Source: DASVTR01 sp036387475 (GTDB lineage: Bacteria > Acidobacteriota > Blastocatellia > Pyrinomonadales > Pyrinomonadaceae). Taken from it: a DNA stretch of 64,000 nucleotides. Below the pieces are notes generated by a model that saw only the letters and a list, made by a program, of their open reading frames with translations, searched no databases and was not told the origin of the DNA. Made by a program: the position numbers and the translations under genes. This document shows positions 21,059 to 28,895 of the stretch, piece by piece. The stretch spans positions 248,001 to 312,000 of the forward strand of contig DASVTR010000006.1 of assembly GCA_036387475.1 (NCBI GenBank), written 5' to 3'. Each line of letters starts with the position of its first letter. Position 1 is the stretch's first letter.

Positions 21059-22993
21059 ATGAGTCCTCGCAAGACATTCGTCAGACACGCTCTTTTATCG
21101 CTCGCCCTCGCGTTGCTGCTCAATGCTGCTTCGGTGAGCGGCCAACAAAAGCCTACGCTCGTGAGCGTCAACAGCGCTGGCACGGGCAGCGGCGATGCCC
21201 GCTCAGGCGACTTCGACCGCTATCGCATCACCCCTGACGGTCGTTACGTAATCTTCTACAGCGAGGCGACCGACATCGTGCCCCTCGGCGCTGTGCGGGC
21301 CGATGATATATTTGTGCGCGACCTTCAGACAGCGACGACAAAGATGGTTAGCATCAACGCCGCCGGGACAGCCTCCACCGGTAGCTCAGGCTTCGCCCTC
21401 ATCAGCGACAATGGGCGCTACGTCGCCTTCACCAGCTACGCCAAAGACATCGTGACCAACGACAAGAACTCTTCCGGCGATGTCTTTATGCGCGACCTTC
21501 AGACGAACACAACCAAACTCGTCAGCATCAACGCCGCTGGCACGAGCAGCGGCGCGCTCGGCAGTTCAGAACTAATAGACATGAGTCCGGACGGGCGCTT
21601 CGTCTCCTTCGCCAGTAGCGCCCAAGACCTGACGCAGTATCCGGACGGAAATTATTTCGGCGCGGACATCTACGTCCGCGACATGTTGAATAATACGACC
21701 TCGCTCATCACCATTAACGCCGCCAAAACAGCTTCCGGCAACGTTGGCTCTTACGGCGGCTCAATCAGCGGCGATGGCCGTTACGTGGTCTTCACAAGCG
21801 GTGCGAGCGATCTCGTACCAAACGGCAGTCGAGCACGCGACATTTATCTGCGCGACCGTCAGGCGGGCACGACCACACGCCTCAGTAACAACATCGCCGG
21901 AACAACAGGCGGCAACGCAGACTCCGGCGGCGCGATCATAGACCGTGGCGGGCGCATCGTCGTTTTTGCGACGCTGGCGACAGACCTCACGTCGCTGCCT
22001 GACGGGAACGGCATCTCAGACATCTACATCTACGACCTGCGGACGAAGACAAGGCGGCTCATCACCGTCAACGTGACCAACAACGCTACGGGCAGCGGCC
22101 TTTACTACGGCTTCTACAACCACGGCGTTCAGTTCAGCATTAGCGACGACGCGCTCTCTGTGGCCTTCATGAGCCAGTCGAACGACTTGGTGTGGAACGA
22201 CACCAACAGCAGCGCCGGTGACATCTTTCTCTACGACGTAGCGACGCTGGCGAAGTCGCTTGTCAGCGTCAACCTGACGGGAACAAGCGGCCCTTCGGGC
22301 GGCTCTTCTCATCCGTCAATCTCTGCCAACGGGCGCTACGTTGCCTTTGACAGCATGGCTAACGACCTCGTTAACGTGGCTGATGAGCCTAACGGTGCGA
22401 CTACAGATGTCTTTGTGCGCGACATTGTGGCCGGGAAGACTTACTTAGCGAGCATCAACAGCGCTGGCAGCCGAACCGGGAACGGTCAATCCTTCCAGCC
22501 CTTTATCAGCGCCGACGGCTCGCGCCTAGTCTTCCACAGCCGCGCCAGTAATCTCATCGCAAACGACTTCAACGGTTTCGCCGAAGACGTGTTCGCTTTC
22601 ACTTTGGTCAACGGCCAAAAGCCTGTGCTGCTCACGGAGGCTAATACCGAACTCGCGGTGGCGCTCGATTCCGTCACGCAGATACGCGATCCGTTTCCGA
22701 CGGTTGCCATGCAGAACTTCAGCTCTGACCGGCGCACGCGCATCTCACTGTTCCTTTGGCAACTGAATCTATTGCCCGGCGAAGGTGTCTCCGCCCTGAC
22801 CGCCCTGGCCGAAGATGAGCAAGGCATACCCTATCCCGTCACAGTCGAATACGTGGGGTCTGTGGCTGGCCTCGAAGGGGTCAAGCAGGTCTTAATCAAA
22901 TTACCTGAAAACATCATTGCCCCGAAAAATCTGTGGGTGAAAGTCAGTCTACGTGGCTTAACCAGCAACAGAGCATTCGTCAAAATCAAGTAG
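21059..22993 (+). CDS. Secreted TolB/WD40-like beta-propeller protein with shared C-terminal domain
   Basis: The 644-residue protein has a signal peptide (about 1-28, ending 'SVSGQQ'). Repeats of about 60 residues follow, of the form 'ISxDGRYVxFxSxAxDLVxxDxN...DIFVRDLQTxTTxLVSINxAGT', which fold as a beta-propeller of the TolB/tricorn kind. From about residue 523 to the end ('LLTEANTELAVALDSVTQIRDPFP...' to 'NRAFVKIK') it has a distinct domain that recurs, nearly in register, at the end of the sugar dehydrogenase encoded at 57583-59409. No catalytic motif is seen; it is probably a secreted binding or scaffold protein. The ATG lacks an obvious ribosome binding site, but the signal peptide begins there. 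Confidence 0.85.
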   Translation: MSPRKTFVRHALLSLALALLLNAASVSGQQKPTLVSVNSAGTGSGDARSGDFDRYRITPDGRYVIFYSEATDIVPLGAVRADDIFVRDLQTATTKMVSINAAGTASTGSSGFALISDNGRYVAFTSYAKDIVTNDKNSSGDVFMRDLQTNTTKLVSINAAGTSSGALGSSELIDMSPDGRFVSFASSAQDLTQYPDGNYFGADIYVRDMLNNTTSLITINAAKTASGNVGSYGGSISGDGRYVVFTSGASDLVPNGSRARDIYLRDRQAGTTTRLSNNIAGTTGGNADSGGAIIDRGGRIVVFATLATDLTSLPDGNGISDIYIYDLRTKTRRLITVNVTNNATGSGLYYGFYNHGVQFSISDDALSVAFMSQSNDLVWNDTNSSAGDIFLYDVATLAKSLVSVNLTGTSGPSGGSSHPSISANGRYVAFDSMANDLVNVADEPNGATTDVFVRDIVAGKTYLASINSAGSRTGNGQSFQPFISADGSRLVFHSRASNLIANDFNGFAEDVFAFTLVNGQKPVLLTEANTELAVALDSVTQIRDPFPTVAMQNFSSDRRTRISLFLWQLNLLPGEGVSALTALAEDEQGIPYPVTVEYVGSVAGLEGVKQVLIKLPENIIAPKNLWVKVSLRGLTSNRAFVKIK

Positions 22994-23089
22994 CGTTAAA
23001 GCAGCACCGCCGCCGTGCCGCCTGGCAACTCATCCAACGCTGACGCTCAGATAGCATTCCTTTTATCATTTGATTTATTCTTCCAGCGT

Positions 23090-23120
23090 CGAGCGTTTTG
23101 TGCCCGGCGTCGAACGCTCG
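23090..23120. promoter_or_regulatory. Leader hairpin before the RNA-repair operon
   Basis: A perfect 8-bp inverted repeat (CGAGCGTT at 23090-23097, AACGCTCG at 23113-23120) encloses a 15-nt loop, and is also part of a direct repeat GCGTCGA(G/A)CG. It ends 29 bases before the hen1 start. It may be an operator or a leader structure; no direct evidence separates these. Confidence 0.35.
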
Positions 23121-23149
23121 CGGAAGGGATTGATTGATTAAAGTTCAAT

Positions 23150-24553
23150 ATGCTTCTGACCATTACTAACACCCATTCGCCCGCAACCGATCTGGGATAC
23201 CTGTTGCATAAAAGCCCATACCGTGTGCAATCATTCCCGCTTTCTTTCGGGCAGGCGCACGTCTTTTACACGGAGGCCAGACCTGAGCAATGTACGGCGG
23301 CGCTCCTGTTGGACGTTGATCCTGTTGGATTGGTGCGTAATCGTCGCGGCCCTTCGGGTGAAGGTCGCACGTTAGAGCAGTATGTCAACGACCGCCCTTA
23401 CGTCGCCTCTTCGTTTTTAAGCGTGGCGATTGCGCGCGTTTTCGGCAGCGCCATGTCGGGCAAGAGTCAAGGCCACGAAGAGTTGGCTGCTACGGCGCTT
23501 CCGCTTCGAGCGAAAATCTCCGTGCTTCCATGCCGCGGCGGCGAAAGTTTCTTGCGCAGGCTGTTTGAACCTCTCGGATATGAGGTGACGGCACACCAGC
23601 ACGCTCTTGATGATAAATTTCAAGAGTGGGGCGAGAGTTCGTATTTTACAGTTGAGCTATCGGCTCGTGTGCGACTGCGCGATTTGCTCACGCACCTCTA
23701 CGTCCTAGCGCCCGTTCTAGACAACGAGAAGCATTACTGGGTCGGCGACGAAGAGGTCGAAAAGCTCCTGCGTCGCGGCGAAGGATGGCTGGCCGCTCAT
23801 CCTGAGCGAGAGGCAATCGCACATCGTTATTTGAAGTACAGGCGGAGTCTTGCAAACGAGGCTCTGGCAAGGCTCGTCGCGGAGGAGGTTTCAGACCCGG
23901 ACGCTACGGAAGAGGCTCATGACAACGAAGAAGAGAAGGTCGAGCGCCCTTTAAGCCTCAACGAGCGCAGGCAGAGCGCCGTCCTGGCCGTACTCAAGAG
24001 CGCAGAAGCAAAGCGTGTGATAGACCTCGGATGCGGCGAAGGGCGTCTCGTCAAGGCGCTTCTCGAAGACAGAAGCTTTAATGAAATCGTCGGGATGGAT
24101 GTCTCGCATCGCGCTCTGGAAATAGCCTCCGATCGTCTGCGTTTGGAGCGACTGCCCTCGAAGACGAAGGAGCGCGTTAAGCTGATTCAAGGCTCGCTGA
24201 CTTATCGTGACCGGCGGCTCGCAGGTTTCGACGCCGCGACCGTCGTGGAGGTGATAGAACACCTTGACGAAGCGCGGCTGTCGGCTTTTGAAAAGGTGCT
24301 GTTTGAATTTGCGAGACCCCGGATTGTTGTTTTGACGACGCCCAATGTCGAATACAACGTCAAGTTCGAAGGCTTACCGGCTGGCAAGTTTCGCCATAAG
24401 GATCACCGCTTTGAATGGACGCGCGCAGAGTTTCAAACATGGGCCACAGGCGTCGCCGCACGTTACGGCTACACGACACGCTTTCTCCCCGTCGGCGAGG
24501 AAGACCCTTTGACGGGTGCGCCGACGCAGATGGGAGTATTTACGCTTGACTGA
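23150..24553 (+). CDS. hen1: Hen1: 3'-terminal RNA ribose 2'-O-methyltransferase
   Basis: The 467-residue protein matches bacterial Hen1, which methylates the 2'-OH at an RNA break so that repaired RNA resists re-cleavage at the same site. The N-terminal half (about 1-240; 'MLLTITNTHSPATDLGYLLHK', 'FGQAHVFYTEA', 'DPVGLVRNRRG') is the Hen1-specific domain that works with Pnkp. The C-terminal half is an AdoMet methyltransferase ('VIDLGCGEGRL', about 290-300). The metal ligands of the family are visible as E367, E370, H371 ('EVIEH') and H419 ('RHKDH'). It is the first gene of a four-gene operon and its end overlaps the following nucleotidyltransferase gene. Acts in the cytoplasm. Confidence 0.95.
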   Translation: MLLTITNTHSPATDLGYLLHKSPYRVQSFPLSFGQAHVFYTEARPEQCTAALLLDVDPVGLVRNRRGPSGEGRTLEQYVNDRPYVASSFLSVAIARVFGSAMSGKSQGHEELAATALPLRAKISVLPCRGGESFLRRLFEPLGYEVTAHQHALDDKFQEWGESSYFTVELSARVRLRDLLTHLYVLAPVLDNEKHYWVGDEEVEKLLRRGEGWLAAHPEREAIAHRYLKYRRSLANEALARLVAEEVSDPDATEEAHDNEEEKVERPLSLNERRQSAVLAVLKSAEAKRVIDLGCGEGRLVKALLEDRSFNEIVGMDVSHRALEIASDRLRLERLPSKTKERVKLIQGSLTYRDRRLAGFDAATVVEVIEHLDEARLSAFEKVLFEFARPRIVVLTTPNVEYNVKFEGLPAGKFRHKDHRFEWTRAEFQTWATGVAARYGYTTRFLPVGEEDPLTGAPTQMGVFTLD

Positions 24554-25505
24554 AAAGACACAGGCTTTTAACCCGCACCTGATTATCCCAGTGGGGACGC
24601 AGGTCGTCACGCTCGTCGAAGTGAAGGGGCGTGCAGGGGGACACGCCTGTCCGCGCGGGGCGGTGGGTGAGATTACGGCTTCGCCGCAGGACAATTTCCA
24701 TTCGTATCACGTGCGTTTCCCGGACGGCACGGAGGCTGCGTTACGCAGGCAGGAGTTTGCCATCAGAAAGCATCATCAGGCGGGCGAGCTTCTTCAGGCG
24801 GAAGACAATCTTTCGGATTTCAATTTGTACGCTCACGTCATCTATTCCTGCGTCGTGGGGTCGCGCGCCTTTGGTCTTGACGATGATTCATCGGACGTAG
24901 ATCGTCGCGGCATCTATCTTCCGCCAGCGGAGATGCACTGGTCGCTCTACGGCGTGCCGGAACAACTGGAAAACAAGAGCACGGAGGAATGCTATTGGGA
25001 GCTTCAAAAGTTTCTGACGCTCGCGCTCAAAGCTAATCCTAACGTGCTCGAATGCCTCTACACGCCGATAGTGGAGAAGGCGACGCCGCTCGCATTGGAA
25101 CTTTTGGAGATGCGTTCTGCATTCTTATCAAAGCTCATCTATCAGACGTATAACGGATACGTTCTCTCCCAGTTCAAGAAGCTGGAGCAGGACTTGCGCA
25201 ATCGCGGCACTGTCAGGTGGAAACACGCCATGCACCTGATTCGTCTCCTGCTCGAAGGAATCAGCGTGCTGAAAGAGGGCTTCCTGCCTGTGCGGATGGA
25301 AGAGTACAGGCAGCGTCTGCTGCTGATTCGCCGTGGCGAAGCTCCCTGGGAAGAGGTCAACGCCTGGAGGCTCTCCCTGCATCAGGACTTCGACGCGGCA
25401 TTCGCGATTACTCGTCTGCCGGAGCGTCCTGACTATGAGAAGGTCAACGCGTTTTTGATTCATGCGAGGCGGACGAGCGCCGAACAGGGAGGGGTGCAAT
25501 CTTAG
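24546..25505 (+). CDS. RlaP-type nucleotidyltransferase (first copy) of RNA-repair operon
   Basis: This is a polymerase-beta-superfamily nucleotidyltransferase with the core 'GSRAFGLDDDSSDVDRRG': the GS motif is followed by two catalytic Asp residues (about 117 and 119 from the chosen start). It matches the RlaP group that comparative genomics links to RNA repair. An N-terminal stretch of about 75 residues ('PVGTQVVTLVEVKGRAGG', 'HSYHVRFPDG', 'LRRQEFAIRK') looks like a small SH3/KOW-like barrel and is absent from the second copy. The frame is open from a GTG at 24516. I prefer the TTG at 24546 because GGGAG lies nine bases upstream and it overlaps the hen1 stop by eight bases. Possible roles include adding or removing terminal nucleotides before ligation; not demonstrated. 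Confidence 0.82.
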   Translation: MTEKTQAFNPHLIIPVGTQVVTLVEVKGRAGGHACPRGAVGEITASPQDNFHSYHVRFPDGTEAALRRQEFAIRKHHQAGELLQAEDNLSDFNLYAHVIYSCVVGSRAFGLDDDSSDVDRRGIYLPPAEMHWSLYGVPEQLENKSTEECYWELQKFLTLALKANPNVLECLYTPIVEKATPLALELLEMRSAFLSKLIYQTYNGYVLSQFKKLEQDLRNRGTVRWKHAMHLIRLLLEGISVLKEGFLPVRMEEYRQRLLLIRRGEAPWEEVNAWRLSLHQDFDAAFAITRLPERPDYEKVNAFLIHARRTSAEQGGVQS

Positions 25506-26254
25506 TGTTGATTGATGAGCGAGTACTACGGGAAGTCGAGCATCAGCCTTACAGACTTCTGTTCGTGACCATCAGCGGCGCGCACCTCTACGGTTTTCCT
25601 TCGCCGGATTCCGACTACGACGTGCGCGGGGTGCATGTCCTGCCTGCCAGAGAAGTCGTTGGTCTTGACCCTGGCCGCGAGACTATTGAAGTCTCTGAGG
25701 TCAGAGGCGGGTTGGAGATTGATCTAGTGACACACGACGTGAAGAAGTTCTTTGGCCTCCTGCTCAAAAAGAACGGTTACGTGCTCGAACAGCTTTATTC
25801 CCCTCTTGTGTTAAAGACATCACCTGAGCACGAGGAGTTGAAGGAGATAGCTCGCGGGTGCATCACGCGCCATCATAGTCACCATTATTTCGGCTTTGCT
25901 GAGACACAGTGGAAACTCTTCGAGAAGGAACACCCGCGCCGCGTGAAGCCCTTGCTCTATGTCTTCAGGGTGCTGCTGACCGGCATACACCTGATGCGCA
26001 CCGGAAGCGTTGAGGCTAATCTTCGATTGCTCAATGAAGAATTCAAACTCGAATATCTTCCAGAGTTGATTGACCGAAAGCTAAAGGGCACAGAGAAATC
26101 AGTCCTCGGCGATGATGATGTCTCTTTTTATCAGCGTGAATACGAACGCCTCCGCTCACTGCTGGAGGAAGCCTATCAGGCGAGCCAATTGCCTGAAACG
26201 CCTGACTGTCGGGCGGCGCTTAACGATTTGCTGATACGATTGAGGCTCGGATAA
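25505..26254 (+). CDS. RlaP-type nucleotidyltransferase (second copy) of RNA-repair operon
   Basis: The 249-residue product is a minimal nucleotidyltransferase: 'SGAHLYGFPSPDSDYDVRG' gives the GS-like motif and two catalytic Asp residues (about 37 and 39), and 'LEIDLVTHDVKKF' may supply the third acidic residue. The helical C-terminal half ('YVLEQLYSPLVLKTSP', 'HHSHHYFGFAETQWKLFE', 'YVFRVLLTGIHLMRTG') aligns by eye with the first copy. The start is GTG; its G is the last base of the preceding TAG stop (one-base overlap), with GGAGGGG about ten bases upstream. Two paralogues side by side suggest different substrates or nucleotides. Family placement is good; the exact activity is unknown. Confidence 0.85.
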   Translation: MLIDERVLREVEHQPYRLLFVTISGAHLYGFPSPDSDYDVRGVHVLPAREVVGLDPGRETIEVSEVRGGLEIDLVTHDVKKFFGLLLKKNGYVLEQLYSPLVLKTSPEHEELKEIARGCITRHHSHHYFGFAETQWKLFEKEHPRRVKPLLYVFRVLLTGIHLMRTGSVEANLRLLNEEFKLEYLPELIDRKLKGTEKSVLGDDDVSFYQREYERLRSLLEEAYQASQLPETPDCRAALNDLLIRLRLG

Positions 26255-26277
26255 CAACAAGGTGGGACGAGCTGCAG

Positions 26278-28857
26278 ATGAAAGTAACCATCCCTGAACT
26301 ATCGCTGGTCGTCCTCGTTGGCCCATCGGGCTGCGGGAAATCCACTTTTGCCCGGAAGCACTTCAAGCCGACGGAAGTGCTCTCGTCGGACTTCTGCCGG
26401 GCATTGGTCTCAGACGACGAGAATGACCAGACGGCGACTAAAGATGCCTTCGAGGTGCTGCACTTCATCGCCTCGAAGCGACTTGCAGCCGGACGACTCA
26501 CGGTCGTTGATGCCACCAACGTGCAGCCCGAAGCGCGCAAGCCGCTTGTTGCGCTCGCGCGCGAGCATCACGTGTTGCCCGTAGCCATCGTGCTCAATCT
26601 ACAGGAAAGACTTTGCCACGAACGCAACCGTGGCCGCTCTGACAGAGACTTCGGGCCGCACGTCGTGCGCCAGCAGAGCCAGCAACTCCGTCGCTCCATC
26701 CGCAATCTCAAGCGCGAGGGATTCCGCCACATCTACGAGTTCTCATCTCCAGAGGAACTCGACGCGGCGACACTTGAGCGCCAGCCGCTCTGGAACAATC
26801 TCAAGCACGAGCACGGGCCGTTTGACATGATTGGCGACGTGCACGGCTGTTTCGACGAACTACGCGCGCTGCTTGAGCAACTCGGATATGAGATTACATC
26901 TTCGACTAATGAAGACCAGGATTCTTTTGGCTATCAGGTGCGCCATGTTGAAGGGCGTAAAGCCGTCTTCCTCGGCGACCTGGTTGATCGCGGGCCGAAG
27001 ATTCCAGAAGTGCTGCGGCTCGTGATGAGTATGACGGCGGGCGGCACGGCGCTCTGCGTGCCCGGCAATCACGACATCAAGCTGATGCGGAAACTCAAGG
27101 GCCGCGACGTACGCATCACGCACGGTCTGGCGGAATCCCTGGAACAGCTAGAACATGAGCCGCCTGAGTTTAAAGAGCAGGTTGCAACTTTCATAGACAA
27201 ACTGGTGAGCCATTACGTCCTGGATGATGGTCAACTCGTCGTCGCGCACGCAGGATTAAAAGAGGCATTACAGGGGCGTGGTTCAGGTGCGGTGCGCGAT
27301 TTCGCGCTCTTCGGAGAAACCACTGGTGAGACAGACGAGTTTGGTCTGCCCGTGCGCTACAACTGGGCGGCGGAATATCGCGGGCGCGCGATGGTCGTCT
27401 ACGGCCACACGCCCGTGCCTGCGCCCGAATGGCTCAACCGCACAATCAACATTGATACGGGCTGCGTCTTCGGCGGAAAACTGACGGCGCTTCGCTACCC
27501 GGAGAAGGAGTTTGTGTCTGTGCCCGCCGCGCGCACCTACTACGAATCGGCCAAGCCATTTCTACCCGAAGAAGAAAAAGCCCCCGCGCTCACAGCACAG
27601 CAACAGCATGACGATGTGCTGGACATAGAAGACGTGACGGGCAAGCGAATAATCTCGACTAAGCTCCATCACAACGTGACCGTCCGTGAGGAGAATGCTA
27701 TTGCGGCGCTCGAAGTGATGAGCCGCTTTGCAGCGAATCCGAAATGGCTCATCTATCTGCCGCCCACCATGTCGCCTTCGGAAACAACTAGAGAGCCGGG
27801 GCTTTTGGAACATCCCGCCGAAGCGTTCTCCTACTATTTCACTCAAGGTGTGCCAAAGGTCATCTGCGAAGAGAAGCACATGGGATCGCGCGCCATCGTT
27901 ATCGTCTGCCGCGACGAGGACACGGCGCAGAGGAGCTTCGGTGTTGTCGGCAGCGGCGCAGGCATCTGCTATACGAGGACGGGGCGACGATTCTTTGAAG
28001 ACCAAGCGCTTGAATCAGAATTCCTGTCGAGAATTCGGACGGCTGCGGATAGGGCCGGAATGTGGGATGAATTTGAGACGGACTGGATGTGTCTGGACTG
28101 CGAGTTGATGCCGTGGTCTGCCAAGGCGCAGGAGTTATTGCGACAGCAGTATGCGGCAGTGGGCGCGGCTTCTCACGCTTCGCTCACAGATGCAGTCAAG
28201 GCTCTTGAGCAAGCCTCCGCCAGCTTGGGCGATGCGCGACCGCTCCTTGATCGCTACCGAGAGCGTGCCGGGGCAGCAGAAAAGTATCGCGAGGCTTACC
28301 GCCGCTATTGCTGGCCCGTGCATTCGATTAACGATCTCAGGCTGGCACCGTTTCATCTGCTGGCAACCGAAGGACGAGTGCATACAGACCGCGATCACGT
28401 CTGGCACATGGAGACGCTTCGTCGTCTCTGTGAGGCAGGAGAAGGAAAGCTTCTTTTCGTCACTTCATACATGGTGGTAGACGTGACGGATGAAGAGAGT
28501 TTGAGCAGCGGCACGAAGTGGTGGGAAGAGTTGACGGGTCGTGGCGGTGAAGGCATGGTGGTCAAGCCTCTGGATTTCGTCGCCCGTGGCACACGCGGGT
28601 TGGTGCAACCGGCTGTGAAGTGTCGTGGTCGGGAATATCTGCGCATCATCTATGGGCCGGAGTATGACGCGCCTGAGAACTTGGAACGACTGCGCGCGCG
28701 TGGACTCGCTGCCAAACGCTCGCTCGCCATGCGCGAGTTTGCGCTGGGAGTCGAAGGGTTGGAGCGGTTTGTGCGGCGCGAGCCGCTGCGGCGCGTGCAT
28801 GAATGCGTCTTCGGCGTACTGGCCCTGGAAAGCGAGCCGGTTGATCCGCGCTTGTAA
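26278..28857 (+). CDS. pnkp: Pnkp: polynucleotide kinase-phosphatase-ligase
   Basis: The 859-residue protein is a full-length bacterial Pnkp. The N-terminal kinase has a P-loop 'GPSGCGKST' (K21), 'LSSDFCR' and 'VVDATN'. The central calcineurin-type phosphatase has 'MIGDVHG' (186-190), 'LGDLVDRGPK', 'VPGNHD', 'VAHAGL' and 'VYGHTPVP'. The C-terminal adenylyltransferase/ligase domain has a motif-I-like 'EEKHMGSR' with candidate nucleotidylated Lys533, then 'DCELMPWS' and 'GEGMVVKP'. It heals 5'-OH and 2',3'-cyclic phosphate ends and, with Hen1, seals the break. The ATG follows an AAGGTGGGA site 23 bases after the second nucleotidyltransferase. It is convergent with the next gene, 38 bases away. 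Confidence 0.96.
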   Translation: MKVTIPELSLVVLVGPSGCGKSTFARKHFKPTEVLSSDFCRALVSDDENDQTATKDAFEVLHFIASKRLAAGRLTVVDATNVQPEARKPLVALAREHHVLPVAIVLNLQERLCHERNRGRSDRDFGPHVVRQQSQQLRRSIRNLKREGFRHIYEFSSPEELDAATLERQPLWNNLKHEHGPFDMIGDVHGCFDELRALLEQLGYEITSSTNEDQDSFGYQVRHVEGRKAVFLGDLVDRGPKIPEVLRLVMSMTAGGTALCVPGNHDIKLMRKLKGRDVRITHGLAESLEQLEHEPPEFKEQVATFIDKLVSHYVLDDGQLVVAHAGLKEALQGRGSGAVRDFALFGETTGETDEFGLPVRYNWAAEYRGRAMVVYGHTPVPAPEWLNRTINIDTGCVFGGKLTALRYPEKEFVSVPAARTYYESAKPFLPEEEKAPALTAQQQHDDVLDIEDVTGKRIISTKLHHNVTVREENAIAALEVMSRFAANPKWLIYLPPTMSPSETTREPGLLEHPAEAFSYYFTQGVPKVICEEKHMGSRAIVIVCRDEDTAQRSFGVVGSGAGICYTRTGRRFFEDQALESEFLSRIRTAADRAGMWDEFETDWMCLDCELMPWSAKAQELLRQQYAAVGAASHASLTDAVKALEQASASLGDARPLLDRYRERAGAAEKYREAYRRYCWPVHSINDLRLAPFHLLATEGRVHTDRDHVWHMETLRRLCEAGEGKLLFVTSYMVVDVTDEESLSSGTKWWEELTGRGGEGMVVKPLDFVARGTRGLVQPAVKCRGREYLRIIYGPEYDAPENLERLRARGLAAKRSLAMREFALGVEGLERFVRREPLRRVHECVFGVLALESEPVDPRL

Positions 28858-28895
28858 TCCTTTAAGGTCAGGATGCGCCGTGAATTCTTGCGTGT

